A stretch of DNA of 8,324 nucleotides from an uncultured Cellvibrio sp. (GTDB taxonomy: Bacteria > Pseudomonadota > Gammaproteobacteria > Pseudomonadales > Cellvibrionaceae), in the NCBI GenBank assembly GCA_946482385.1, contig CAMLRI010000068.1, positions 1 to 8,324 on the forward strand, in the 5' to 3' direction. Shown one piece after another: positions 1 through 6,754 of the stretch; position 1 is the first letter of the stretch, and each line of letters begins with the position of its first letter. The position numbers and the translations under genes were made by a program. Below the pieces are notes generated by a model, which was given only the letters and a program-made list of their open reading frames with translations, was not told where the DNA came from and did not search any database.

Positions 1-144
1 AACGGCGCGAGTCTCCCTGATGACCGTGACCTTGATCTGGCCCGGGTACTGGAGCTCGTTCTCGATGCGGCGCGCGATGTCTTTCGACAGCCAGACCGTC
101 GCCTCGTCTGACACGTGCTCGCTTTCGACAACGATGCGGATTTC
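1..144 (-). CDS. rny: Ribonuclease Y C-terminal fragment (partial, out of place)
   Basis: Read on the minus strand, bases 144 to 1 encode an uninterrupted 48-residue stretch containing [17 protein letters not shown] and ending [16 protein letters not shown] at the window edge. This is the highly conserved C-terminal end of RNase Y, a membrane-anchored endoribonuclease (N-terminal membrane helix, KH domain, HD domain, C-terminal region) that starts mRNA decay in Firmicutes and several other phyla. The last few residues and the stop codon lie outside the window. On the upstream protein side the similarity stops abruptly: family members usually have a Q-A-G-R-type sequence before E-I-R, but here the frame reads Q-T-S and then runs antisense into rnfC. 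The fragment is therefore broken at about base 145. RNase Y is not normally found in Gammaproteobacteria, so I infer foreign or chimeric DNA. The identification by recalled motif is strong; the donor phylum is not resolved. Confidence 0.8.
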
Positions 145-882
145 GCTAGTTTGGCCGCCGCCAAAAACGGCCTGGAATTCGCGCAAAAACCCCTGGTGCC
201 CAACGAAGCGGGGGCCAGCATTACGGATGAGCAGCTGGAAAAACAAAAGGCGCGCATCAAGCAGGCCGAGTTAAAAGTCGCCGAGGCTGAGAAAAAACTC
301 GCCGAGTTTATGGCCGGCCAAACAGCAACGGCAGCAGCGGCAACATCTGCAGCAACAATCGACAGCAGCGACCCGGTTGCCGCCGCCATCGCCCGCGCCC
401 AGGCCAAGCTGACCATGTCGCCGGAAGATAAGGCGCGCGCCAACCTGGAATCCCTGCGCGGCCGCCTGGCCAAAGCCGAGGAAAAAATCGCCGCCGCCAA
501 GGCCGATGGCAACGCCAACCTGGATGCCCTGGAACAGGGAGCGCAGAAACTGCGCGAGAAAATTGCCGAAGCCGAGGCTGAGTTAAAAGCCCTGGGGATT
601 ACCGAGGCACCGGCGCCGGTCGCCGAAGCAACACCTGCGGCCGCTGAGACCGCCGAGCAGTCGGCCGCCCAGGCTGCCATCGAAAAGGCCAAAGCCAAGG
701 CCGCCGCCATGGCGACCATGAGCGACGAGGAAAAGCGCGCCGAGCAATTGCAATCCCTGCACAACCGGCTGCAAAAAGCCCGCGAGCGCCTGGCCAAGGC
801 CGAGGCCGACAATGACCCCAATATCGAAGCTTTCCGCACTGGCGTAAGCAAGTTGGAAGAAAAACTGAACGAGATGGCCTGA
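115..882 (+). CDS. rnfC: Electron transport complex subunit RnfC/RsxC, C-terminal coiled-coil tail (5'-truncated)
   Basis: The frame is open from a GTG at 115 (stop TGA at 109-111) to TGA 880-882. True rnfC sequence probably begins only at about 145, because the bases before it encode the opposite-strand RNase Y fragment. RnfC is the peripheral NADH- and FMN-binding, [4Fe-4S] subunit of the Rnf complex. All of those catalytic domains, including every cysteine motif, are missing here. What remains is the Ala/Lys/Glu-rich C-terminal extension typical of gammaproteobacterial RnfC: a helical segment at 223-315, then two imperfect ~75-residue repeats (370-597 and 658-879), each opening with an A-rich helix, then MSPEDKA or MSDEEKR, a coiled coil, an N-A-N or D-P-N break and a second coiled coil. 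Ala/Pro-rich linkers join them. It overlaps rnfD by one base (TGATG), implying translational coupling. The assignment rests mainly on its place before rnfD, since the tail itself is low complexity. Confidence 0.8.
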   Translation: MLAFDNDADFASLAAAKNGLEFAQKPLVPNEAGASITDEQLEKQKARIKQAELKVAEAEKKLAEFMAGQTATAAAATSAATIDSSDPVAAAIARAQAKLTMSPEDKARANLESLRGRLAKAEEKIAAAKADGNANLDALEQGAQKLREKIAEAEAELKALGITEAPAPVAEATPAAAETAEQSAAQAAIEKAKAKAAAMATMSDEEKRAEQLQSLHNRLQKARERLAKAEADNDPNIEAFRTGVSKLEEKLNEMA

Positions 883-1958
883 TGGCATTACTGAATATCA
901 CCTCGCCCCATGCCCAGGGCAACAACCGCACCGGGCGGCTGATGCTGCTGGTGGTTTACGCCTGTATTCCCGGCATAGTCGCGCTCACTTATTTTTTTGG
1001 CCCAGGGGTACTGGTTAACCTGCTGCTGGCCTGCATCAGCTGCATCGCTTTTGAGGCAATAGCGATCAAACTGCGCCAGCGCCCGGTGGCTTTTTACCTG
1101 CGCGACTTTAGCGCCCTGGTCACAGGGGTGTTGATCGGCGTGTCCCTGCCTCCCTACTGCCCCTGGTGGCTGGTGGTGAGTGGCAGCTTTATTGCCATCA
1201 TCCTCGCCAAACAGCTCTATGGCGGCATGGGCTTTAACCCCTTTAACCCTGCCATGGTGGCCTATGCCCTGCTGCTGGTGTCCTTCCCGGTAGAGATGAC
1301 CCAATGGGCCGCCCCCCAACCGCTGTTGGCCGATGGCCAGGCCCTGCCCAGCCTGCTGGCGACCCTGGACAAGGTATTTTTTGGCGCCCCCATTGATGGC
1401 TACAGTGCCGCCACCGCCCTGGATCTGGTCAAGCAAAACCAGGGGCTAACGCTCAATGACCTCTACCAACAACAGCCACTGCTGGGCCAGGGCCGCTGGG
1501 CCAGCGTCGGCTGGGAATGGGTCAACCTGGGTTTCCTGGCCGGCGGTATCTACCTGCTCTACAAAAAGGTTTACACCTGGCACGCCCCGGTTTCCATGCT
1601 GCTGGCCCTGGCCTTAATGGCCACCTTGTTTTACGACAGCGGCAGCTCCCAATCCGCCGGCTCACCGATTTTCCACCTGCTCACCGGCGCCACCATGCTG
1701 GGCGCGTTTTTTATTGTGACCGACCCGGTCAGCTCCGCTGTGAGCACCAAAGGCCGTATGGTCTATGGCGCCCTGATCGGGGTACTGGTTTATGTGATCC
1801 GCGCCTGGGGCAGCAGCTATCCGGACGGTGTTGCCTTTGCGGTGCTGCTGATGAACTTCGCCGCGCCCTTTATCGACTACTACACCACCCCGCGCACCTA
1901 CGGCCATAAAAAGCCGCGCCGCGCCACCGACAGCAGCCCGCGCGAAGGAGGCCACTGA
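882..1958 (+). CDS. rnfD: Electron transport complex membrane subunit RnfD/RsxD
   Basis: This 358-residue polytopic inner-membrane protein is a core subunit of the Rnf ion-translocating NADH:ferredoxin oxidoreductase (Rsx in E. coli). Family landmarks are present: an N-terminal S-P-H motif, the signature GGMGFNPFNPAMVAYAL at 114-130, TDPVS at 280-284 and YPDGVAF near 313-319. Hydrophobic segments cover roughly 20-60, 75-135, 213-228, 236-252, 264-280 and 293-332. The periplasmic loop has DGYSAAT at 172-178, matching the site where homologues carry FMN on a phosphoester-linked threonine, so T178 is the predicted flavin attachment residue. Attachment would need the transferase ApbE, which is not in the window. 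The length is normal for the family. The ATG at 882 overlaps the rnfC stop and has no strong Shine-Dalgarno, fitting coupled translation. The C-terminus is short, basic and variable, and it contains the AAGGAG (1945-1950) that serves rnfG. Confidence 0.96.
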   Translation: MALLNITSPHAQGNNRTGRLMLLVVYACIPGIVALTYFFGPGVLVNLLLACISCIAFEAIAIKLRQRPVAFYLRDFSALVTGVLIGVSLPPYCPWWLVVSGSFIAIILAKQLYGGMGFNPFNPAMVAYALLLVSFPVEMTQWAAPQPLLADGQALPSLLATLDKVFFGAPIDGYSAATALDLVKQNQGLTLNDLYQQQPLLGQGRWASVGWEWVNLGFLAGGIYLLYKKVYTWHAPVSMLLALALMATLFYDSGSSQSAGSPIFHLLTGATMLGAFFIVTDPVSSAVSTKGRMVYGALIGVLVYVIRAWGSSYPDGVAFAVLLMNFAAPFIDYYTTPRTYGHKKPRRATDSSPREGGH

Positions 1959-2605
1959 TGCTCGGCCAATCCATTAGCAAAAACAGCCTGTTGCTGGGTG
2001 CCTTTGCCCTGGCCACGGCCGCCACCCTGGCGCTGACCAACCTGGGCACCAAGGACCGCATCGCCGCCGCCGAGCGCGCCGCACAACAGCGCGCCCTGTA
2101 TGAGGTGATACCACCCAGCGCCCACGACAACGATCTGCTCACCGACACCATCCCCGTGCCGGAATCCGCCTGGCAACCCCTGGGGGCCGATGGCGAGAGC
2201 AAAATCCACCGCGCGCGCCAGAATGGCGAGATTTCTGCACTGATTATTCCCGCCGTCGCCCACGACGGTTACTCGGGGGATATACGCCTGATTGTGGGCG
2301 TGAACCGCGATGGCAGCATTGCCGGCGTGCGGGTACTGCAACACAAGGAAACCCCCGGCCTGGGCGATAAAATCGAATTGAAAAAACACCAGTGGATACT
2401 CAGTTTTAACGGCAAGAGTTTGCAGGTGCCGGTACTGGAAGACTGGAAAGTGAAAAAAGATGGCGGCGTCTTCGATCAATTTGCCGGCGCCACCATCACC
2501 CCGCGCGCCATGGTGGGGCAAGTAAAACGCGTGCTGGAATTTGTCGCTGCGAACCAGCAAAGCCTGTTTAGCGATGCCCCCGCCAACACGGCCGGCAGCC
2601 AATGA
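1958..2605 (+). CDS. rnfG: Electron transport complex subunit RnfG/RsxG, covalent flavoprotein
   Basis: This 215-residue protein has one N-terminal membrane anchor (about residues 9-29) followed by a periplasmic FMN-binding domain. It passes electrons within the Rnf complex through covalently bound [15 protein letters not shown] at 129-140 is the conserved segment of the NqrC/RnfG FMN-binding fold. DQFAGATIT at 173-181 is the flavinylation site, with T179 the expected FMN-carrying residue; the usual S/T before GAT is alanine here. The start at ATG 1958 overlaps the rnfD stop as TGATG and has AAGGAG seven bases upstream, so both coupling and a good ribosome site support it. Length is as expected for the family. 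The last ~12 residues are polar and variable. It acts beside RnfD on the outer face of the inner membrane. The call is secure from motifs and operon position. Confidence 0.96.
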   Translation: MLGQSISKNSLLLGAFALATAATLALTNLGTKDRIAAAERAAQQRALYEVIPPSAHDNDLLTDTIPVPESAWQPLGADGESKIHRARQNGEISALIIPAVAHDGYSGDIRLIVGVNRDGSIAGVRVLQHKETPGLGDKIELKKHQWILSFNGKSLQVPVLEDWKVKKDGGVFDQFAGATITPRAMVGQVKRVLEFVAANQQSLFSDAPANTAGSQ

Positions 2606-2615
2606 GGTATCAACC

Positions 2616-3332
2616 ATGAGCGATGTGAATTACCGCGAAATTACCGAAAAAGGTTTGTGGAGCAACAACCCGGCGCTGGTGCAACTGCTGGGCCTGTGCC
2701 CGCTGCTGGCGGTCAGCTCCACCGTGGTTAATGCCCTGGGCCTGGGCCTGGCCACGCTGCTGGTGTTGCTGATTTCCAACTCGGTGGTATCGCTGATTCG
2801 CCACCAGGTGAGCGATGCCGTGCGCCTGCCGGCGTTTGTGATGATTATCGCCTCAGCGGTCACCTGCACCGAGCTGCTGATGAAAGCCTTTACCTACGAG
2901 CTATACCAAATTCTCGGCTTATTTATTCCACTTATCGTGACCAACTGCGCCGTGCTGGGCCGCGCCGATGCTTTTGCCAGCAAAAACAAACTCCTGCCCG
3001 CCGCGGTGGACGGCTTTATGATGGGCCTGGGTTTTATGCTGGTACTGCTCGCCGTAGGCGCAGTGCGCGAACTGCTCGGCACCGGCCATGTGTTTGCCGA
3101 TATGCATTTGATTTTTGGTGAGGCCGCGCGCAGCTGGCAGCTGAATATTTTTGGTGCCGATTACCCCAATGTGATTTTTGCCCTGCTGCCTCCCGGCGCC
3201 TTTATTGTGGTGGGCTTTTTAATTGCCGCCAAAAACCTGATTGACGCCCAACTAAAACAGCGCGCCGCCGCGCGCAAAACCGCTGTGGCCAAAGGCAGCA
3301 AGCGGGTTCGCACTACCGGCGCTATTAACTAG
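2616..3332 (+). CDS. rnfE: Electron transport complex membrane subunit RnfE/RsxE
   Basis: This 238-residue integral membrane protein is a paralogue of RnfA and NqrD/E. RnfA and RnfE pack as an inverted pair and bind a [2Fe-2S] cluster in the membrane that carries electrons across it. The two cysteines expected to bind it are visible: C28 in [10 protein letters not shown] and C111 in [10 protein letters not shown]. Hydrophobic helices lie at about 24-60, 71-90, 96-112, 128-152 and 184-206. The C-terminal tail (about 210-238) is basic and probably cytoplasmic. I chose ATG 2616 rather than an in-frame ATG at 2541, because 2616 gives the family N-terminus (short polar segment, then [19 protein letters not shown]) and has GAGGT at 2604-2608, seven bases upstream. 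The longer form would overlap rnfG by 65 bases. The rnfG-rnfE gap is 10 bases. The gene often found next, nth, is absent; a hairpin and mscS follow. Confidence 0.96.
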   Translation: MSDVNYREITEKGLWSNNPALVQLLGLCPLLAVSSTVVNALGLGLATLLVLLISNSVVSLIRHQVSDAVRLPAFVMIIASAVTCTELLMKAFTYELYQILGLFIPLIVTNCAVLGRADAFASKNKLLPAAVDGFMMGLGFMLVLLAVGAVRELLGTGHVFADMHLIFGEAARSWQLNIFGADYPNVIFALLPPGAFIVVGFLIAAKNLIDAQLKQRAAARKTAVAKGSKRVRTTGAIN

Positions 3333-3340
3333 CCTGTCAC

Positions 3341-3365
3341 GCCGGGGCCATAAACTGGCCCTGGC
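3341..3365 (+). terminator. Possible terminator or processing hairpin after rnfE
   Basis: The inverted repeat GCCGGGGCCA / TAAAC / TGGCCCTGGC starts 8 bases after the rnfE stop. It forms a 10-bp stem with one G-U pair and a 5-base loop. The bases that follow (ATTTGCC) make only a poor U-tract, so termination may be partial or Rho-dependent, or the hairpin may simply protect the rnf mRNA 3' end. No convincing promoter was seen in the ~75 bases between it and mscS, so some read-through into mscS is plausible. Confidence 0.45.
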
Positions 3366-3438
3366 ATTTGCCCCACTCGCCAATCCCCGCCACACCGCAG
3401 AAGCCCATTCTTTTATCAATCACGGAAAAGAGGTTTTT

Positions 3439-4263
3439 ATGTTCGATATAAACCAAGCCGAATTGCTCGCCTTTTACGACAAATTTATTGCGCCCTGGAG
3501 TGTAAAAATTCTGATTGCGCTGACCATTTTCCTGATTGGCCAGATGGTCGCCAAATTGATTGCACGGGTGCTGGGCAAGGTGCTCAGCCACACCAAACTG
3601 GACAAGATTTTGGTGAACTTTACCCAGTCGCTGGTCAACGCCCTGCTGCTGGTGTTTGTGATAGTGGCGGCGCTGGATCAACTGGGGGTTAACACCAATT
3701 CGGTGATCGCGGTGCTGGGTGCCGCCGGCCTGGCCATTGGCCTGGCACTGCAGGGCTCACTGCAAAACTTTGCCGCCGGTTTTATGCTGCTGATCTTCCG
3801 CCCCTTTAAAGGCGGCGACTTTGTTGAGGCCGCCGGCACTGCCGGAATCATCGACAAAATCGGTATTTTCTCCACCACCTTGCACACCGGCGACAACAAG
3901 CTGGTGATTATTCCCAACGGCTCCATTTACAGCAGCAATATCATCAATTACTCCGCCATGGGCACCCGCCGTATCGATATGGTGTTTGGCATTGGCTATG
4001 GCGACGACATGAAAAAAGCGCGCGACATTATTACCCAGGTAGTAGCCGCCGATGAGCGCGTGCTCAAAGACCCGGAAACCCTGATTGCCGTGGGTGAGCT
4101 GGGCGCCAGCAGTGTGAATTTTTATGTGCGCCCCTGGGTGAAGGCTGAAGATTTTTGGGACGTTAAATTCGCCCTGACCGAAGCCATTAAGCAAGCCTTT
4201 GATGACAACGGCATTAGCATTCCCTTTCCGCAAATGGATGTGCATATGCGCAAACCAGGTTAA
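3439..4263 (+). CDS. mscS: Small-conductance mechanosensitive channel (MscS family)
   Basis: This 274-residue protein is close to E. coli MscS in length (286). MscS forms a homoheptameric inner-membrane channel that opens under membrane tension and releases solutes during hypo-osmotic shock. Three hydrophobic segments are visible at about 18-45, 62-83 and 88-121. The third is the pore-lining helix, with the Gly/Ala packing pattern VLGAAGLAIGLALQGSLQNF at 92-111, then FRPFKGGDFVE, the signature entering the cytoplasmic beta domain. IIPNGSIYSSNIINYS at 157-172 matches the family P-N-G...NIIN motif. The remainder is the mixed alpha/beta cytoplasmic vestibule, and the C-terminus IPFPQMDVHM is typical. 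ATG 3439 has GAGGT at 3430-3434, a rather short spacing of four bases. It lies 106 bases after rnfE on the same strand and ends at a strong terminator. No functional link to Rnf is implied by sequence. Confidence 0.96.
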   Translation: MFDINQAELLAFYDKFIAPWSVKILIALTIFLIGQMVAKLIARVLGKVLSHTKLDKILVNFTQSLVNALLLVFVIVAALDQLGVNTNSVIAVLGAAGLAIGLALQGSLQNFAAGFMLLIFRPFKGGDFVEAAGTAGIIDKIGIFSTTLHTGDNKLVIIPNGSIYSSNIINYSAMGTRRIDMVFGIGYGDDMKKARDIITQVVAADERVLKDPETLIAVGELGASSVNFYVRPWVKAEDFWDVKFALTEAIKQAFDDNGISIPFPQMDVHMRKPG

Positions 4264-4277
4264 TACCCGAAAAACTA

Positions 4278-4320
4278 ACGCCCACAAAAAAGCCCCGTGA
4301 AGGGGCTTTTTTGTGGGCGT
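4278..4320. terminator. Bidirectional Rho-independent terminator
   Basis: ACGCCCACAAAAAAGCCCC and its exact reverse complement form a perfect 19-bp stem around the loop GTGAA (4297-4301). The GC core (GCCCC/GGGGC) is followed by six Ts on the plus strand and, by symmetry, six Ts on the minus strand. The hairpin begins 14 bases after the mscS stop and ends 13 bases before the stop codon of the convergent DUF945 gene, so one element can terminate both transcripts. Confidence 0.93.
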
Positions 4321-4333
4321 GAATTGATAGCGC

Positions 4334-5752
4334 TTAATCCACTGCCATCTCAGTTTCTTCTTCCTGCATCAGCTCCGCTTCCTCGGCCACTTCAGCCTGC
4401 ATAGCGGCCTCTTCCTCGGAAGGCTGCTGGCCAGCCTGGGCCAACATCATCATGCTCGACAGGGCACCCATCCACTGCTCCGGCGGCACCGGGGTATTAC
4501 CTACCACCAGCTCACCGTTTTTAAGTGTGGCTTTCAGCACATAGTAGCCATCTTCTTCCATCACATAGGTGCCCACCATGCTGCTGGCCGGGGTGGCCTG
4601 CAACAGGCCGGCAGGCGCTTTCACCAACAGGTCGCTGTCTACCAGTTTGATATAGGCATCGGCACCTTGCAGTTGCATCAGGCTTTTGCCATCGGCTGGC
4701 GGTACATATTTGATATCCCACTGGGCCTCCGACTTGCCGCCCATAAACTCTGCGCCCATGGCCAGTTGCATGGCCAGGCCGTCTTGCAACAGCAGCGGCA
4801 GGGCCTGGGTGAACATTTGCAAGTACACCATTTGCAGCGCTTGGGGATCAGTCACCCCCGCCGCCTGGGCCATGGATTCGCTCATGGACTTAATGGCCGC
4901 CTTATCAATCTGGTTAATGCTGATGTGGTAGTAACCCTTTTCCACCACCACCGGGCCAACCAGCTTGGCCATATCCAGTTTCACCTGGGTGTCGACCTTG
5001 TCGTTATTCAGCGCCTGAATTTGCGCCAGGGTCACGCCCTCCAGGGCAAAGGGAACGCCCTGGTTATTGGTGCCTTTCAGTTCGGGCATCGCCAATTGCA
5101 TATTGGTGATATTCAGCCCCGGCTCCAGGTTGTCCACGCTGAAATCGCCAGTCATGGGGCTAACGGTCAGGTTGGTGCCATCCTGGCCGGCAACTTCTAT
5201 AGCACCTATGTTGAGGGTGCCCTTGCCGCTCAGGGAATCCAGCTTGCCGCTAAAGGTCAGGCTGGAAGGCTGCATGGTGAAGCTAACCTTGTCATTTTTC
5301 TCTTCGATGGCCGCCACATCCCATACACCGTCGTAGCTGGCATCCAGGTAGGCGCGGGTGTGGATCTTGCCCAGCTTATCGCCAATGGCCGCTTGCAGTT
5401 CGCTGTTGAGCTGCTCGTCGCGCAGGAGGATTTTGATCTCGCTATTCATATCAAACAAACCCACGCCCAGGCCTTTGCCAAACAGCAAGGGGCCGTGTTG
5501 GGCGCTGCTGGTCATGGTGACCTGTTGCAGGGGCATAAGGGCGCTTATTGGCTTGATGGCCAACTCCACCTGGCTGGTGAAGATACCGCGCTGGTATTTG
5601 ACCTTTTCAACCACCATGCCGCTGGCGGCAGATTGTTGCTGGCTCAGGGCCAATTGTTCATTGAATTTTTGCTCACCCACATAACCGGTATACCAAGCGG
5701 CACCCGCGTAGGCGATGGCCACACCCAGGGTGGCGAGGAGGGGCTTTTTCAT
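4334..5752 (-). CDS. DUF945 (YdgA-like) membrane-anchored protein
   Basis: This 472-residue protein resembles the DUF945/YdgA family of gammaproteobacterial envelope proteins, whose biochemical role is not established. An uncleaved signal anchor is likely at residues 5-24 after MKK. YQRGIFTSQVELAI at 53-66 matches the family's Y-x-R-G-x-F-x-S element. The rest is predicted to be periplasmic and beta-rich, with alternating polar and hydrophobic strands, a helical part near 285-330 containing MSESMAQAAG, and a C-terminal domain ending around 440. The final ~30 residues are a Glu/Ala/Met-rich acidic tail of low complexity, unusual beside the folded part. Total length is near the family norm. The start ATG has AAAAGGAT five bases upstream (5765 to 5758). 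The gene stands alone, convergent with mscS and divergent from Anbu, and shares the terminator at 4278-4320. The family call is firm; function is unknown. Confidence 0.85.
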   Translation of the reverse strand: MKKPLLATLGVAIAYAGAAWYTGYVGEQKFNEQLALSQQQSAASGMVVEKVKYQRGIFTSQVELAIKPISALMPLQQVTMTSSAQHGPLLFGKGLGVGLFDMNSEIKILLRDEQLNSELQAAIGDKLGKIHTRAYLDASYDGVWDVAAIEEKNDKVSFTMQPSSLTFSGKLDSLSGKGTLNIGAIEVAGQDGTNLTVSPMTGDFSVDNLEPGLNITNMQLAMPELKGTNNQGVPFALEGVTLAQIQALNNDKVDTQVKLDMAKLVGPVVVEKGYYHISINQIDKAAIKSMSESMAQAAGVTDPQALQMVYLQMFTQALPLLLQDGLAMQLAMGAEFMGGKSEAQWDIKYVPPADGKSLMQLQGADAYIKLVDSDLLVKAPAGLLQATPASSMVGTYVMEEDGYYVLKATLKNGELVVGNTPVPPEQWMGALSSMMMLAQAGQQPSEEEAAMQAEVAEEAELMQEEETEMAVD

Positions 5753-5836
5753 AAGTCATCCTTTTGCATGTTATCTATTGACCAAATACTGGCCTGTTGT
5801 GTGTAAATCCCTATCCGGCTGATGACAGAATCGCTG

Positions 5837-5866
5837 TTGACCGAGATTGCTGTGCAGGGGTAATAA
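5837..5866 (+). promoter_or_regulatory. Candidate sigma-70 promoter upstream of Anbu
   Basis: TTGACC (5837-5842) and TAATAA (5861-5866) are separated by 18 bases, a reasonable though not ideal -35/-10 pair pointing toward the Anbu gene. It would give a leader of about 145 bases. The region 5753-6019 is visibly more AT-rich than the flanking genes. This is pattern matching only; a second TTGACC at 5778-5783 has a worse -10. Confidence 0.3.
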
Positions 5867-5900
5867 GGGCAGGACTTTATACTCTGTTTCGCCCAACCAA

Positions 5901-5947
5901 GCGAATTTATAGCGCTAATTTGCGCGCCAATTATCGCCAAGCTATGG
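5901..5947. repeat. Short imperfect tandem repeats in the Anbu leader
   Basis: Four consecutive units of 11-12 bases resemble one another: GCGAATTTATA, GCGCTAATTTGC, GCGCCAATTATC and the weaker GCCAAGCTATGG. The spacing is about one helical turn, and the second unit's start sits in the palindrome TAGCGCTA (5910-5917). Such an array could be an operator for a DNA-binding protein, but the copies are imperfect and few. Confidence 0.35.
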
Positions 5948-6019
5948 CGGGGTATTTTTACCTTGACGCTCAGGGGGGCTACTTTTAACCTAACCGCCCT
6001 TTTTTGCCCGAGCACTGCC

Positions 6020-6754
6020 ATGACTTACTGCGTTGCGATTAAAGTGGATGCCGGCCTGGTGTTCTGTTCCGATTCCCGCACCAATGCCGGTGTGGATCAG
6101 GTCAGCACCTACGGCAAGATGTATCACTTCAACATAAGCCCCCAGCGCCAGTTGGTGATTATGTCGGCAGGCAACCTGGCCACCACCCAAGCGGTGATTG
6201 CGCGCCTGCGCAAAGACATCAAAGACGGCGCCCAACCCAGCCTGGCCACCCTGGAAAGCCTGGATGAAGCCGCCGATTATGTCGGCGAGATCAGTGTTGC
6301 CATTCAGGAGAAGCACGCCCACAACAACACCAATGTGAGCTTTGAGGCGAGTTTTTTACTGGGTGGCCAAATTGGCCAGGAAGCGCCCTCGGTGAACCTG
6401 ATTTACCCCCAGGGCAACCACATCACCACCTCGGGCCACACCCCCTACTTGCAGATTGGCGAGAGCAAATACGGCAAACCGATCCTCGACCGCATCCTCA
6501 AGCCGGAAACCGGCCTGGATACAGCCGCGCTCTGCGCCCTGGTGTCCATGGATTCCACCATGCGCTCCAACCTCACGGTCGGCCCGCCGATTGAATTAAT
6601 CAGCTACGCCAGCGACAGCTTCCAGATGCAGCACAGCCTGTTCGACGCCGATAACGATTACTTACGCTACCTCACCCGCTCCTGGGATCGGCTGATTGTG
6701 GAGGCCTTTTTGCAGTTGCCGCCGGTTGGCTTTATTCCGCCAAGCGACGCCTAA
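6020..6754 (+). CDS. Anbu proteasome-type peptidase (COG3484-like)
   Basis: This 244-residue protein belongs to the Anbu family, bacterial relatives of HslV and the 20S proteasome beta subunit and members of the N-terminal nucleophile hydrolases. After removal of Met1, Thr2 becomes the nucleophile. The N-terminus MTYCVAIKVDAGLVFCSDSR followed by TNAGVD is diagnostic: D18 corresponds to catalytic Asp17 and K33 (YGKM) to the catalytic lysine near position 33. Conserved downstream blocks are MSAGNLATTQ (48-57), SFLLGGQIG (111-119), IGESKYGKPILDR (146-158) and SMDSTMRSNLTVG (176-188). Length is normal. I chose ATG 6020 over an in-frame ATG at 5963, because only 6020 places Thr at position 2; the extra 19 residues would block the active site. 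No good Shine-Dalgarno precedes it. In homologous genomes Anbu is linked to ATP-grasp, alpha-E and transglutaminase genes; a transglutaminase-like gene starts 1.5 kb downstream. Its substrate is not known. Confidence 0.95.
   Translation: MTYCVAIKVDAGLVFCSDSRTNAGVDQVSTYGKMYHFNISPQRQLVIMSAGNLATTQAVIARLRKDIKDGAQPSLATLESLDEAADYVGEISVAIQEKHAHNNTNVSFEASFLLGGQIGQEAPSVNLIYPQGNHITTSGHTPYLQIGESKYGKPILDRILKPETGLDTAALCALVSMDSTMRSNLTVGPPIELISYASDSFQMQHSLFDADNDYLRYLTRSWDRLIVEAFLQLPPVGFIPPSDA

Noticed and set aside
20..274. Plus-strand 84-codon frame at the left end
   Set aside because: It crosses the RNase Y/rnfC junction and is out of frame with both; Ser/Trp/Pro-rich shadow.
1898..2617. Minus-strand open frame of 239 codons opposite rnfG
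   Set aside because: It is antisense to rnfG, whose flavin motif and operon position are clear. Its Gly/His/Gln-rich composition is typical of a GC-rich shadow frame.
5740..5749. GGGGCTTTTT copy matching the terminator arm at 4302-4311
   Set aside because: It simply encodes the start MKKPL of the DUF945 protein. No paired arm is nearby, so it is coincidence.
4667..5806. Long plus-strand open frame of 379 codons opposite the DUF945 gene
   Set aside because: It is His/Gln/Leu-rich without domain character, lies wholly antisense to a gene with a clear anchor, family motif and ribosome site, and starts in the middle of that gene.
5778..5807. Second possible promoter, TTGACC followed by TGTAAA at 18 bases
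   Set aside because: The -10 match is poor, and it would give a leader over 200 bases; the pair at 5837-5866 is better.
5797..5988. Plus-strand 63-codon frame upstream of Anbu
   Set aside because: No ribosome site or family resemblance; it covers the repeats and candidate promoter and looks like a chance frame.
5749..6021. Minus-strand 90-codon frame in the DUF945-Anbu intergenic region
   Set aside because: No ribosome site, no recognisable motif, and it overlaps the DUF945 start and the candidate promoter for Anbu.
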